A DNA stretch of 64,000 nucleotides from Flavobacterium tegetincola DSM 22377 (GTDB lineage: Bacteria; Bacteroidota; Bacteroidia; Flavobacteriales; Flavobacteriaceae): NCBI RefSeq assembly GCF_000425485.1, contig NZ_KE384385.1:1-64000 (forward strand), written 5' to 3'. Of this stretch, positions 40,701 through 50,700 are shown one piece after another. Position 1 is the stretch's first letter; every line of letters begins with the position of its first letter. The notes beneath the pieces were generated by a model. That model was given only the letters and a program-made list of their open reading frames with translations. It did no database searches and was not told the origin of the DNA. The translations under genes were made by a program, and so were the position numbers.

Positions 40701-42041
40701 ATAGATTGCGTATGGACCTAGCCACGTTTCTGCAGAAGCTATCTTGCTGGTATTTGTAAATATATTATTCCGAATATCAAAGGCTGTTCCGGCATTTAAA
40801 TAAAGTGCCGACGAGGTTCCGCTTTGAAGAGCGTTCAGTGCCACTGTATTATGATATATACGAGTACCTAAACCATTAGCTATTAAAATACCGCTTCCGG
40901 TACTATCAAAACCGCCCGTAGAGGAGATGTCAGAAATAAAATTGTTAGCAAGCAGTGTTCCTGTTGACCCAGAACTTACGTCAAGATGGATTCCGTACAT
41001 CGGTCCATTGGCAGTATTTTTGACATTAGAAATCTTATTTTCTGAAATTACAAGGTCCGTAGTTGTGCCCTTTATCCAAATGGCGCGGCCAATATACACG
41101 CCTATTGTTTTTATATCTTGTAAAATATTTCTCTTAATAGTACAGTTTGAGGAATTTTCAATTACAACACCTAAAGTAAGGTCGCTAGAACCAGTATTTA
41201 AAACACCTATAATGGTATTGTCCAAAATATTTACCGTATTAACGTTTATAAAGTTAATTGGGGTCGAAGGTTTCTCAGAATCCAAAGTACGCCCTAAAAC
41301 ATTGAAAGTAAATTGGATATCACTACTTCTAAGGCTGCTCGTTTCACTACTTTTTACAATAATTCCTTGACGTACATTGATAAATTCATTGTTACTTACA
41401 GTTAAATTTGAATTTGCAGCAGTTGCATTTGTTCCACTTATACCATTCCCGTCTCCAAGACTATTACTTCCGGAGAATACTCCTGACAGTTGCCTACTAT
41501 TAGCGTTGACGGTTATCATCTGCAATTTTGTATTTAAAATACTGATATTATTAGCGCCATTAGTACCATTTGACGAAATCCAAATTGCAGTTTTTGAGAC
41601 ATAATTAATATTATCGTTATTAACAATTGTAAGATCACGTGTACTTCCATTTGCGGTATTGGAACCATCCACAATAATATTGTCTCCACCATCAAATTGA
41701 AAAATACTGGCAACACCGCTGTAAGTATTCAAGTTACTTCCAGTTATTGCAACTGTTTTACCTACATTTGGCTTAATGGTTAATGTATTTGTAAGACTCG
41801 TTCCGGCGAATTGATTAATCTTAAGCGGGAAGACTTCACCACTAGCGTTCGTGTAAGCGGCATCATTTAGCAAAAAAACCACGGGACCTGAAACTCCAGA
41901 AGAATTGATTCTTGCAACTGCATTTGTTAAAGTATTAAAAGGAATTGGCTGTCCATTTCCTACTACATAAGTACCCGATAAAGCTTGTGAAATCCCTAAA
42001 AATGGGACGAGAATAGCACAAATAAGTAAAAGTTTTCTCAT
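34791..42041 (-). CDS. Giant T9SS surface protein with beta-helix head and type C sorting signal (module 1)
   Basis: 2416 residues. A signal peptide (KLLLICAILVPFLGISQA) leads into a parallel beta-helix head (about 60-545; repeated NNISILNT and NNEFINV-type rungs). A fibronectin type III domain (about 555-675; NSFKIDWTKGSGTGANS, TVTVTGLSSTTTYYVA) follows, then a long region of filamentous repeats (about 690-1700), a PKD-like domain (about 1720-1795; LPLTYEWSDG) and a conserved pre-terminal region (RLDYTMWGSPVSG near 1977). The last 75 or so residues (ending NQVLIVKITSVDGTTVNKKTIN region) are the T9SS type C sorting signal. It should cross the outer membrane by T9SS and be displayed or released, as an adhesin-like or polysaccharide-binding filament. 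It shares most of its length with the 44747-51742 protein. Confidence 0.88.
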   Translation of the reverse strand: MRKLLLICAILVPFLGISQALSGTYVVGNGQPIPFNTLTNAVARINSSGVSGPVVFLLNDAAYTNASGEVFPLKINQFAGTSLTNTLTIKPNVGKTVAITGSNLNTYSGVASIFQFDGGDNIIVDGSNTANGSTRDLTIVNNDNINYVSKTAIWISSNGTNGANNISILNTKLQMITVNANSRQLSGVFSGSNSLGDGNGISGTNATAANSNLTVSNNEFINVRQGIIVKSSETSSLRSSDIQFTFNVLGRTLDSEKPSTPINFINVNTVNILDNTIIGVLNTGSSDLTLGVVIENSSNCTIKRNILQDIKTIGVYIGRAIWIKGTTTDLVISENKISNVKNTANGPMYGIHLDVSSGSTGTLLANNFISDISSTGGFDSTGSGILIANGLGTRIYHNTVALNALQSGTSSALYLNAGTAFDIRNNIFTNTSKIASAETWLGPYAIYAKTGVTFDTVDHNDYYSSLMGRLGSVVYTTLAEWQIATGKDQNSKNINPAFVSIADLHLQSIAANSGLDNAGTSLALITTDIDGQARTATPDIGADEFSVVATLAAEPIAQSSALNFTDITANSFKIDWTKGSGTGANSILVVREGTAVNSAPLDATTYNPSTVFGSGSQIGTGNYVVYAGNGNTVTVTGLSSTTTYYVAIYEYNGAGSTANYLTTAPLNGNRLTLNAALGWQIVNTNLLNTITFDNTVSGVTNGAYVGSGFTTSPTSGQLNSNSWAVDGFEDGTITFGGTNTNPDFGKGIATGGISESGIYAFQTSPNNVALGIQPGTEDFTPGTITLRFQNQTSSAITSISLGYKVYVYNDEPASNSFNFSHSADNTNYTGISELDVVSPTTADVSPSWKASYRVVTITGLNIPSNGFYYLKWSGAEVIAGSAYDQFAIDDIVLSANPTSVFPTFEGIAENFSVHGATSLSGDLTVNGDLKFTAGKLSIKASTLTVGGPIINTISGGIEGSASSNISIIGSGNKTLSFDQTTIGTTNLLNNFLIPFSAGANNMVTIANAVTINGLLSVALDQTLDFGTNQLTGNLSTITINGTVLTQNAGTTPFPAGKTWSGTGKLNLNASSAPQTLVAGTYTNLTLSSTGGTTASTNLTVNGVLNLPSANPSATVGGLSMANPSELIMGPLGTNTGTGDVSGIISRSTILPNVQYTFGHRNSTILFTNVGTLPDWMKVKVTIGQNNWRTGAIKRYYDIIQSGAANTKAIIREHYLDSELNGNTESKLVNWGQFTTSGNYFEQGRSNISTTENWVEITNANLGLYFENTFGKVFLTLDETEAEVLTWNGSLSNSWTTVGNWTANNGTTTAIPSSGTKVIIPNLSNTFPQPTLNPNTQVLSIEIESGAVVNSTPNDVLEVFGTSGAWINNGGIFNAPTGTGKVIFKTLDASISGSTTFNNIEIANGASLRTLEGSKTTISGAFTNNGILLAGLNPNTIEYSGNGQTVIYANGTSFESYYNLIISGANATFPTSVNIRGDLTLNAPVDFTDKTINLIGVVNQKLEGSAIIDFNNLVVNKASGTVLLEKAVAVNGTLTLTKGRVILGSNNLTLGANAVVGTFDVNTMIVADGSGFLKRSFSSTGFYFFPVGEVTSNPAYSPISVNVTAGSFSNGFVSVSVVDAIHPNNNSGQNYISRYWNVKQTGISGAVATIAANYVTPELLTPAETMIAAQLTGTFNVETNPWVRFSPLSGLTLTATGAILTEEISAFTGIKGGEFSVEITGGGNVCQNEIVTLTAAVAGGDLPLTYEWSDGLGTNSTAGPAEYIGTKDYSVTVIDANGRKATKTISVTTNAAVAAGTLSGNQTVCFSTEPNDIIVSGNAAGVKYWQRSEEPLFLNPISIANTTATLSGAEAGQITGVTYYRAAIDNGSCPDVFTPAITIDTKTTTWNGTIWSNGIPDSSTAIIISGDYNLAATITGCSITVINGAVVTIPAGYDVIINGALIVDNATFNLESDTNLIQNTDVDNFGTITVERESAKLFRLDYTMWGSPVSGDQTLKEFSPLTFSNRFYTYNSNTNLFNVIAPETNTFTPGNGYLIRMADNHIAYGTSVLPVSWKGIFTGVPTNGPVRMPLSTVSSGFNLTANPYASMIDADEFLNDNAAEIGGTLYFWRRRNAVPMGTEGTSAYYATYTLAGGAGVSISAIEDQTFTSETPNGLIQVGQGFLVQKNATSNPGDVVFNNTMRTASNNDDQFFRTSNTEERSRIWLNVTNPAGEFGQTLIAYMSQALNGVDRTDGIYLNDGTTALTSWLDNSEYIIQGRAPFVVSDIVPLNFKTITAGSYTIAIDHLDGLFAGNQDVFLRDNMTGILHNLKTGAYTFATQVGSFNARFEVVYLDVLSVDNPSFNSNSIVLYNEQNNLIINSGVVLIDHVEIYDTSGRLLIATKKINSSEVSINVGQTNQVLIVKITSVDGTTVNKKTIN

Positions 42042-42260
42042 AATAAAAATTTTAAAAAGGAAAATAAAAGTGTGTAGCTTCTATTTTAAAAGTTATAGTT
42101 TTTGAACATCAGTATTGAATTTATTTAATTTTAAATTCGGTAATACAACCTTTAATTAGAAACTCTCATTTTGTTACGTGTATCATTTTAGGTGAGTAAT
42201 AAGAAAATTACATTTTAGTTTGATATTGTAATTTCGAATGCGTTTTCTAATATAATACTT
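42042..42260. other. Spacer between small anchor gene and giant gene, module 1
   Basis: 219 AT-rich bases with no TAnnTTTG box on the minus strand and no terminator, so the giant gene is probably read from the promoter of the small gene upstream. Confidence 0.4.
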
Positions 42261-42488
42261 TTATGGAGTGACATTAATCTCACTACGCTTAATATAAGTG
42301 TAGTAAGCAAAGACAATCCCACAGATTGCGAGCCAAATCAACTTACCGTTAATGGGTACGGCTACATCATCGCCTTCTAAGTCTCCGGTTCCGTTACCAG
42401 TTCCAGGAGAACTTCCTTGCGCAAAAGCTGTAAAATCTAAACATAGAAATGCAACTATCATAAAATAGTTTTGTAGGTTATTTTTCAT
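42261..42488 (-). CDS. Small exported protein with C-terminal membrane anchor (module 1)
   Basis: 75 residues: a signal peptide (NYFMIVAFLCLDFTAFAQ), a short Gly/Ser/acidic stretch (GNGTGDLEGDD) and a C-terminal membrane helix (KLIWLAICGIVFAYYTYIKR) ending in basic residues. A short motif (PING) precedes the helix. The motif-helix-basic layout is like C-terminal protein-sorting signals (compare PID-CTERM/exosortase-type tails). Its twin at 51814-52050 has the same layout. Both are placed just before a giant T9SS gene, so a role in the export or anchoring of that protein is suspected. No family name is certain. Confidence 0.75.
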   Translation of the reverse strand: MKNNLQNYFMIVAFLCLDFTAFAQGSSPGTGNGTGDLEGDDVAVPINGKLIWLAICGIVFAYYTYIKRSEINVTP

Positions 42489-42517
42489 GAAGTTAAAAAA
42501 TTAGATTATAGGGACTG

Positions 42518-42525
42518 CAAAGATA
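42518..42525 (-). promoter_or_regulatory. Promoter of giant module 1
   Basis: On the minus strand TATCTTTG is followed by CAGTCCCTA, then 29 bases later the small gene. The block TAnnTTTGCAGTCCCTA is also found upstream of module 2. Confidence 0.65.
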
Positions 42526-42796
42526 ACTAATAATCAAATGAATACGACACAACTACTCATTTTTATAAATAACTCGTTATTTAATACAATTTTGTAACTT
42601 GATTAATCAAGTTTCACAATAAGTACTTAAAAATTATCTATAATAAAAAGCTAACAGACATTTATCTAAAATGTGTTTAACAATTTTTTACCTAAAAAAA
42701 ATCGCCATATTAAGTTCGCATGTAATTAAATACACCCTTTTCTGCTAATAAGATTTGCAAATAAAGTCTCTAAAATTAATCCCTAATCAATTATTT
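42526..42796. other. AT-rich gap right of giant module 1
   Basis: No gene or clear repeat is seen here. It ends at the glycosyltransferase 3' remnant. Confidence 0.4.
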
Positions 42797-42883
42797 AACG
42801 TGTTTCTTTATCCGTTTTTCAGCGTGGTAATTGCTTTTCGTTCTTTTGGCGGGACCTACGAATGGAAAGACAGGAAGCGTTAA
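42797..42883 (+). pseudogene. 3'-end remnant of a family 2 glycosyltransferase gene
   Basis: Read in frame, this gives VFLYPFFSVVIAFRSFGG, then TYEWKDRKR and a stop. The intact enzyme at 33569-34681 ends TFLYPFFSVGVALRSFGG, NYQWKDRKH and stop. DNA identity is high but clearly not complete. No 5' part is present. The remnant ends directly before the convergent lipoprotein gene, as expected if a glycosyltransferase gene used to neighbour it before the giant module came between. Confidence 0.88.
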
Positions 42884-42884
42884 A

Positions 42885-43370
42885 CTACTCTTGCTTCAAA
42901 ATCACAGGAAGTATAAACTGCGTTTTTACAGGAATTCCTCTTTTCAAAGCAGGATTAATTCTAGGAAAATCTTTGAGTTTCTCGGTTAATAGACTTTCAA
43001 TTTTAATGGTATCGTAGGCAACAGAATCTTTGGGGAATTGCGGTTCAAAGTCAATAGTTGCATCAGGAAAAACGGTGACTTTTACAATAATCGTATCTAT
43101 ATTTACACCGATAAAAGGCAACGTATCTTGACTTAATTTTTGCTGAATTACCGAAGTTAAATATTCAAAAAAACATTGTTGGCGTTGGTCTTTATCTTCA
43201 ATATTTTCGCATTCTGTAATGGATGGATATTGATCGACTTTGTTCCAATCTATTGCTTTCAATTCAGTTTCAAGCAGGACTTCCTTTGACGGAACCGGCT
43301 TGTGAAAATAGTCGCAAGAGGAAACGCTGATTAAAATCAAAAATAGAGCAAAAATTGTTTTAAATTGCAT
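42885..43370 (-). CDS. Lipoprotein with TonB-like C-terminal domain
   Basis: 161 residues. The signal peptide ends in a lipobox (LISVSSC, Cys near 19). The C-terminal part (about 85-160) follows the TonB C-terminal-domain pattern, with VKVTVFPDATIDFEPQ and a helix, then PALKRGIPVKTQFILPVILK. A Cys pair (ITECENIE, QQCFFEYL) may form a disulfide. It is probably anchored at the outer-membrane inner leaflet. The function is unknown. It diverges from the DUF456 gene. Confidence 0.75.
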   Translation of the reverse strand: MQFKTIFALFLILISVSSCDYFHKPVPSKEVLLETELKAIDWNKVDQYPSITECENIEDKDQRQQCFFEYLTSVIQQKLSQDTLPFIGVNIDTIIVKVTVFPDATIDFEPQFPKDSVAYDTIKIESLLTEKLKDFPRINPALKRGIPVKTQFILPVILKQE

Positions 43371-43418
43371 GAGTGCCGAGGCATTTTATAATCTCCAAAT
43401 GTACTAAAATTAATTTTT

Positions 43419-43916
43419 ATGGATTACATCTTATTGTCAATTGGTTTACTCTGTATGATTGTTGGAATTTTGGGTAGCTTTCTACCTGTTTTGCCCGGTC
43501 CTCCCATCAGTTGGCTAGGATTATTATTCTTATTTCTAACCGACGCCGTACCGATGAATTATTGGACGCTTGGCATTACACTTTTCATTGCTATTATAGT
43601 TGCTGTTCTGGATTATGTAATTCCGGCAAAAGGCACTAAACGGTTTGGAGGAAGTTCCTACGGCGTTTGGGGCACAAATATCGGACTGGTTTTGGGTCTT
43701 ATCGCTCCAATTCCGTTGGGCTTTATCATTGGTCCATTTATTGGTGCCTTTGTGGGCGAATTGATTTACAATTCTAAAGATAAAAAACGGGCTCTAAAAG
43801 CGGCAACTGGCTCTTTCATTGGTTTTCTAGCTTCTACATTCATGAAGTTTTTTGTATGTGTCATCTATTTGGGATTATTTATATATCTAGTTTGGGAAAA
43901 TTACCCGAACTTTTAA
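43419..43916 (+). CDS. DUF456 membrane protein
   Basis: 165 residues with four to five hydrophobic helices and glycine-rich pairs: LLCMIVGILGSFLPVLPGPP, SWLGLLFLFL, GLVLGLIAPIPLGFIIGPF and GAFVGELIYN. These are the DUF456 repeats, which resemble glycine-zipper membrane proteins. The function is unknown. It is monocistronic and is followed by a terminator. Confidence 0.9.
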   Translation: MDYILLSIGLLCMIVGILGSFLPVLPGPPISWLGLLFLFLTDAVPMNYWTLGITLFIAIIVAVLDYVIPAKGTKRFGGSSYGVWGTNIGLVLGLIAPIPLGFIIGPFIGAFVGELIYNSKDKKRALKAATGSFIGFLASTFMKFFVCVIYLGLFIYLVWENYPNF

Positions 43917-43926
43917 GCATAAAAAA

Positions 43927-43973
43927 ATCTCATTAAACTATTTTTTACAAATAATTTAATGAGATACTTTTTT
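43927..43973. terminator. Terminator between DUF456 and DUF4494 genes
   Basis: ATCTCATTAAA (43927-43937) pairs with TTTAATGAGAT (43955-43965), with A-rich left and T-rich right flanks. It serves the convergent genes on both sides. Confidence 0.75.
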
Positions 43974-43997
43974 ATACTACTCTGAAAACGCTTTTTA

Positions 43998-44558
43998 TTA
44001 AACGCTTTCAGTCAATTCTTCTTCTTCCACTTCAATTGCTTCATTGGTTTCGCCCACAGCTACTACAGAAGGTTTAGACGCTTTAGCAGCGTTAAATCTT
44101 TCAATCCGTGCCAAATCTCCTTCTTCACCACTAAAATAAGGAAAAACATCCATGATAGCCGATTCGATAATCATTGGAATGGTATAATCGCCCATTGTTC
44201 CGTCCATTACTTTAATGGTATTGTCATACGCTTCCTTCACGTCATTGGCCTGAAGTAGAATATGAATATTAGTTTTCCGTTCCCTACCACTTTCTTCATC
44301 GTAGGCTACCAAAGCGATTTTTGACTTAAACCAACGGTCTGAATTTTCAAAAGGGTGAATTTCTGCGTAATTTGCTACTTTAATATTCGTGATTTTAAAT
44401 TCCTCACTGATGTACGCCGCCATTTCCTCGTTGATTCTACTTTCCGCTTCGGTATAGGAAACAGCATCAACCAAATAAGCTTCGGTTACTACTTTTTGAA
44501 TTCCTGTATCGTCTGTTTTTCTATATTTTACTTTGCATTCGTACCAAGTTGCACTCAT
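43998..44558 (-). CDS. DUF4494 protein
   Basis: 186 residues. The DUF4494 domain occupies about 1-145 (WYECKVKYRKTDDTGIQKVV, TEAYLVDAVSYTEAESRI, RWFKSKIALVAYDEESGRER), followed by an acidic tail (IEVEEEELTESV). The family is found in Bacteroidota, is cytoplasmic and has no known function. It is a single-gene transcript. Confidence 0.9.
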   Translation of the reverse strand: MSATWYECKVKYRKTDDTGIQKVVTEAYLVDAVSYTEAESRINEEMAAYISEEFKITNIKVANYAEIHPFENSDRWFKSKIALVAYDEESGRERKTNIHILLQANDVKEAYDNTIKVMDGTMGDYTIPMIIESAIMDVFPYFSGEEGDLARIERFNAAKASKPSVVAVGETNEAIEVEEEELTESV

Positions 44559-44696
44559 AATTTTAATTTTTTTAGGAAGTCAAAGATAGATTTAAAAGCA
44601 AAAAAAAGACGGTGTTTCTTGAAATAGATATTCACAATTTGAAAAGTTGTACTGTAAAATGTAATTTGTATTTCTATGACAGCCATTCCGTTTAAA

Positions 44697-44725
44697 GCAA
44701 AAAAAAATCGCCAATTACGGCGATT
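44697..44725 (-). terminator. Terminator of giant module 2
   Basis: AAATCGCC (44704-44711) pairs with GGCGATTT (44718-44725), with a long minus-strand T-run (plus A-run 44698-44706). The stem is identical to the module 1 terminator. Confidence 0.85.
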
Positions 44726-44746
44726 TCTAATTTTGTGAATTGAAAT

Positions 44747-47700
44747 TTAATTAATTGTTTTCTTATTAACTACTCTTCCATCTGTTGAAGTAATTTTAAC
44801 AATCAACACTTGATTGGTTTGTCCCACATGAATAGAAACTTCATTAGCATTGATTTTTTTAGCAACTGCCAAAACTCTACCGCTGATGTCGTACACTTCC
44901 ACTTGATCGAGCGTTGTGTTTCCTGCATTTACAACGATATTATTTTCTTTCTTGTAAAGCACCACAGCGTTTGCATCAAAAACAGGGTTATCTACAGATA
45001 AAACATTAAAGTAAACTATTTCAAAACGCGCATTGTAACTTCCCACTTCCGATACAAAAGTATATGGAGTAGCTTTTAAGTCGTGTAAAATACCCGTAAA
45101 GTTATCACGTAAATAAATGTCTTGATTTCCTTCAAAAAGTCCGTCTACATGGTCAATAGCTATTGTATAATTTCCAGCTGTAGTATTCTTAAAATGCAGC
45201 GGTACTACGTCTGAAGCTGTAAAAGGTGCACGTCCTTGAATGATGTATTCCTCATTGTTTAACCAAGAAGTAAGTGCAGTAGCTCCATCTCCCAGGTATT
45301 TTCCATCAGAAGATTCGACTCCATTTGCTGCAGAAGGCATATATGCAATAAGGGTTTGACCAAAAATTCCAGCTGCATTGGTCACATTTAACCAAATTCT
45401 GCTTTTATCTTGAGTAGTCGCATTTTTGAAAAATTGATTTGCATTATTTGCAGCAGTTCGCATTGGGTTATTGAACGCAATGTTGCCCGTTCCGCCGTCA
45501 ATTTTCTTTACTATAAATCCTTGTCCAACTTGAATAAATCCGTTTGGAATTTGTGTTGGAGCAGAATCCGATCCTGCAGTACCAGTACCACCAGCACTTG
45601 TGTAAGTTGCATAGTACGCGCTTGCATCTTGAACCGCATTTCGTCTTCTCCAGAAATACAATGTCCCTGAAATTTCAGTTGCGTTATCTGCTATAAACGT
45701 ATCAGCATTGATCATCGAAGCATAAGGATTAGCAATCATATTAAATCCTAGTCCTGTTTCTGCTAATGGTAAAGTAATAGGTCCGTTATTCGGTGTTCCT
45801 GTAAAAGTTCCATTGTACGATGAAGCTACCGTTGCCGAATGATTGTCTGGCATTCTTATTAAATATCCCTTTCCTGGCGTAAATCCATTGGTTAACGGGT
45901 CGATTACTGCAAATTGATCTGATAAAGAATTATACGTATAGAAACGATTTGAAACCGTTAATGGAGAAAAATTCTTCAACGTTTGAGTTCCAAAAACTGG
46001 CGATCCCCACATGGTGTAATCCAATCTAAATAAAGAAGCACTTTTTCTATTCACGATTACTTGACCTGAATTTACAGCGTCTGTAAGTTGAATTAAATTA
46101 GAGTCGCTTGATAAAGTAAATGTTCCACTTTCCACTGTAACAGCACCATTAATGGTTACATCAAATGTAGCAGGTATTAAAACTTCTGCATCATTAGATA
46201 CTGTTATTGAACATGCCAACACATTTCCTGTTGCAGTATAATTCCCAGTAAAAATTGCTGATGTAGCGGCATCTGGCGCTCCATTATTCCAAGCATTCCC
46301 ATTCCAAGTTGTACTTTTAATTAAAATAGTTGCAACGCTTGAGAATACTTCCTCGCATGAACCGCTTTTGATAGCTGCTCGGATATAAGTAGTTTGATTT
46401 ATTGCTCCAATTTCCAAACCGGTAAGCGTAGTTGAAAAGTTAGACAGGTTTTCAAAAGTTGCAAAATTTAAATCTGTGGATTTCTGCCAGTATACTACTG
46501 AACCCACACTGCCGTTTAATTGTAATGTACTAGCTAAAGTTCCTGCACAAATTTGCTGCGAAGCGTTTGCTATAGTTCCTCCTACTGAAAGTGGATTAAT
46601 TACTACAGGACTGGTATTATCCATTGCCACAAAACCGTTAGCATCCCGAACTGTTAGTGTATAATTTGTACTTCCAACCGTAGCCGTAGGAATAGTAACC
46701 GAAGCCGTATTTGGCAAACTGTTGGACCACATGTATGTAAAAGGTCCGTCTCCACCTGAAGTTACCGCCTGAAGTTCTGCAGTTGCATTTTGACAGAATG
46801 AACCGTAACCAAATACTTCCACGGAAAATACTCCCGCTTTTAATCCTGTAAATGAAGAGTTTTGTCCAGCTGCTAATGTTGCATTTGTTGCCACAAGCGT
46901 ATTACTTGATAATGCGCTAAATTTAAGCCAAGAGTTTGTGATTGCATCATAAGTCCCTTTTAATTGTGCAGAAGTAATTTCTGACTCAGCACCTACAAGA
47001 TCTATTGGATCATAAGTTCCCGTGATGGTTGCTACTGCTCCAGTAATACCTGTTTGTACCACATTCCAGTAACGGCTGATGTAATTTTGAGAACTGAAAT
47101 TGTTAGGGTGCTTTGCATCTACAACACTCACTCCAACGTTAGCACCTGCGAATGAACCCGCAGTTACGTTTACCGTGATTGGTGAATAATTTGCAGATCC
47201 TGTCAAATCTCCAATTGGAAATAAATAACTTCCTGTGGCAGTAAAAGTTCTTTTAAGTAAACCTGTTCCTTCTGCAACAATCATATTATTTGCATTGAAT
47301 GTTCCGGCTACTGGATTTTGTCCTAAAGTTAGATTACTAGTACCTAAAACTAAGTTACCCGCTGTAAGCGTTAAGATACCGTCAACAGCAACATCTTTCG
47401 CAAGAAGCACTTTGCCCGATTCCTTATTTACAATCAAATTATCAAAATTAATTGCCGCAGTTCCAGCAATAGTTTGGTCCGAAAGGCCTGCTAGATTTAT
47501 TGTTTTTCCAGTAAATGGTACAGATTGGTTTAGTGTTAAATTACCTCTAACATTTAATGTTGTAGAAGCAATAGTTGTTCCACTTCCAGTTACAATCAAG
47601 TTGTGATATCCGCCAAAATCTAATCCGCCTGGTGCAGGTATGATTTGGTTGGTTCCTTTAAATTCAATTGTATTTGGAGTTAGCGTTGTAAACATTGTTC

Positions 47701-50700
47701 CGTTATTGGTAAATGTTCCAGTAATACTCATAAAATTTCCATCCAATGCACGAAGTCCTGCATTAGCCAAAATAGATACGTTATTAAAGGTTGTAGACCC
47801 AGCAATAGTAGCATCAAGGTTATTAAATAGTACTGCACTAGTTCCAGTTCCTGGATTAAACGTTCCATTATTTTGCCAAGCTCCTGCTCCACCAAAAATC
47901 GTGAATTGAGCATCAGCTGGTGCATTTAAAATTCCACCCGTTTCAATAACTATAGATTCTAAATCTACTATTGGGTTTAATAATGGTTGATTTGGTAAAC
48001 CTGCAACGTTTGGAATAATAACTTTCGTAATAGATGAAGGAGTTCCAATAGGACTCCAGTTTGCAGATGTAGTCCAAGAATCACTTGATGATCCATTCCA
48101 CGTTAATACAGTTGCTTCAGTCTCATCAAGCGTTATAAATACATTATTAAATGTATCTACAAAAATCTCTGCGACATTTGCATTTGAAATTTCAACCCAG
48201 TTATCAACCGTATTGATGTTTGATCTTCCTTGTTCAAAAGATAGTGCACCCGCGGATTTATAGCCCCAGTTTACTAATTTTGATTCAATATTACCATTAA
48301 GTTCGCTATCAAGGTAATGCTGACGAATAATTGCTTTAGTGGAAGCACCGCCCGTTTGGATAATATCAAAGAAGCGCTGAGTAGCTCCTGTTCGCCAAGT
48401 TGGCACAGCTCCAATTGCCAATTTAGCACTCATAGTAGTAGGAAGCGTTCCTGCTGGAGTAAACGTAATTGACGTATTTGGATGACCAAAAGTGTATAAT
48501 TTATTGTTGACAAAAGAATCTCTCTTGATAATTCCCGTAACATCACCTAAACCTGTATTTGTACCGTTTTCACCCATAGTTAAAGTGAAAGTACCCATAG
48601 ATAAACTACCTTTTGATGCTGTAGGATTTCCATTTGGCAAACTCAAAATACCATTCACGGAAACGTTAGCCACTGCATTGGTTCCACCAGTGGATGACAA
48701 CGTTAAATTAGAATAGGTTCCTGCAACTAATGTTTGAGTTGTAGAAGTTGCATTCAAATTCAAAGTACCTGTACCAGCCCATGTTTTTCCAGCTGGAAAT
48801 GGTGTAATAGTTGTGTTTTGTGTTCTAATTGTTCCATTATTCTGAATCGTATTTAATGTCCCAGACAATGTAGTGGTGCCAAGATTCAAAGTATGCATTG
48901 CATCTACTTTAAGAAGTTGATTTACAAAAACGTTATCTTGAACGGTTACAATATTTGCATTTGCACCAATCAAACTTAATGAGTTCAAGCTATTCGTAGT
49001 TCCTGAAGTAGTTTGATCCAATCGTAACGTTGGATTTGCGATTCCTGTTACTACTAAATTACTATTCGCGCTACCTGTCAAACCATTTGCTGTGGTATTG
49101 ATAAGTGATCCCGCAATAGTTAATGTCTTGTCTTTAATTGCTAATTTACCACCATTAAATAATAGCCTATTCTGAACTGTTAAGTTAGCTGATAAAGTCG
49201 CATTACCTTGCAAAACAAAATCTTCAACTATGCCTTCAAAGGCAACTGTATTCGAAGTTGGATTTGCAATAACTTCGATATCATCAATGGCAAACTCATC
49301 TTTCAGTCCTGTTGTAGGAACTGAAGATCCTGACCATCTAAAATAATAGTAATCATTACTTGCGATATTCAGTCCAGAAATTGTTACCACTCTATAATAT
49401 GCTTTCCATCCTGGCGCTAAATCTGCGGTAGTAGGCGAATTTAATTCCACAACAGATTGTTCCACAAATCCAGATGTTGGTGCTGCAGAATAGTAAAACG
49501 CAATCTTGGTTGAAGAAGGCTGATCGTTATATACATAAATTTTGTATCCAACATTTACACTAGTCATAGCCGCACCCATTTGGTTTTGCATTCTTAACGT
49601 AATTGTTCCTGGATTAAAATCAGTTCCACCCGGCTGAATTCCTAGCGTATAGTTTTCATTTTGAGCTGTTCCTACATTAAATGCGTATAAACCGTTATCA
49701 TCTACATTGCCATCTGAAGCGCCATTTTCATTATTACTGTCCTCCACACTGTTTCCTGCAAAAGCAATAGCCCCTCCTGAAAATCCTGAAAAAGCCCAAG
49801 AATCAGAGTCCAATTGCCCTACTTCGGCAATTTGTGAAATTCCAACACCTTGATAAGTGCCCAAATTAACACCGTCTACCGTTGCATCAAAATCAATTTT
49901 ATAAGAAGTATTTGCGGCTAAAACTTGCAAACCTACAGGGCTATTTAAAGTAGTAGTATTTCCAATTGCACCAGTAGTTGCATAATTTTCAGTACTATTT
50001 GAACCATTGAATTCAACTACCGAAATATGATAGGCTTTGCTAAATTCAAGTCCTGTAATCTGAACAGAATTTCCTGTCCCTTTGTACACTACAAAATTTT
50101 CTGATCCAATTTGCGAACCACCCGCAAAAGAAGCATTCGCATTATAAGTAATTCCATCTGTAGGAAGCGATGAAACCGCTGTTAAAGTTTTAATTAAAAC
50201 TAAGCGTTGTGCACCATTTCCATTTACCCAATTCACTTTAAATCCGGTTGATGTTATGTTGGTAAACGAAACTGCAGTTGCATTTGCAGTAGGTTCAGTA
50301 GCAAAAACACGACCAGAAACTGCTACTGATTTGGATATTGCTCCAAGTGTTGTGTGTATTACATTTCCAGAATAAGTTCCAGGTAATGCCGTAGCTTTAA
50401 TCCGAACTCTCAATGATAAAGGTTGCCCTGTTAAATTACCCGTTCCCGAAGTAATTGGCAAAGTCAACACGTCCGCATAAGTAAGACCATCAAGTGAAAC
50501 TTCAAAGTTTTCTGGTGCTGTAACTGTGGCACCAGCTGTTAGATTGACTCCACTAATTGTATATATAGATGAAGCAGTTGATGCCGTTCCTGCTGATGTA
50601 GTAAGAGCGGTTAATGAGGTGGCGGATAAGGTTAAAACCGGAACTCCAGCAGACTCAATAGTAAATGGCAAGGCATTAGATATAAATGTTCCATTTTGGA

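Noticed and set aside
37357..41604. Several open frames on the plus strand inside the giant gene 1
   Set aside because: They are antisense to a continuous 2416-residue frame with repeat and sorting domains; low-stop antisense frames are expected from its Thr/Ser/Asn-rich codons. The same holds for frames opposite giant gene 2.
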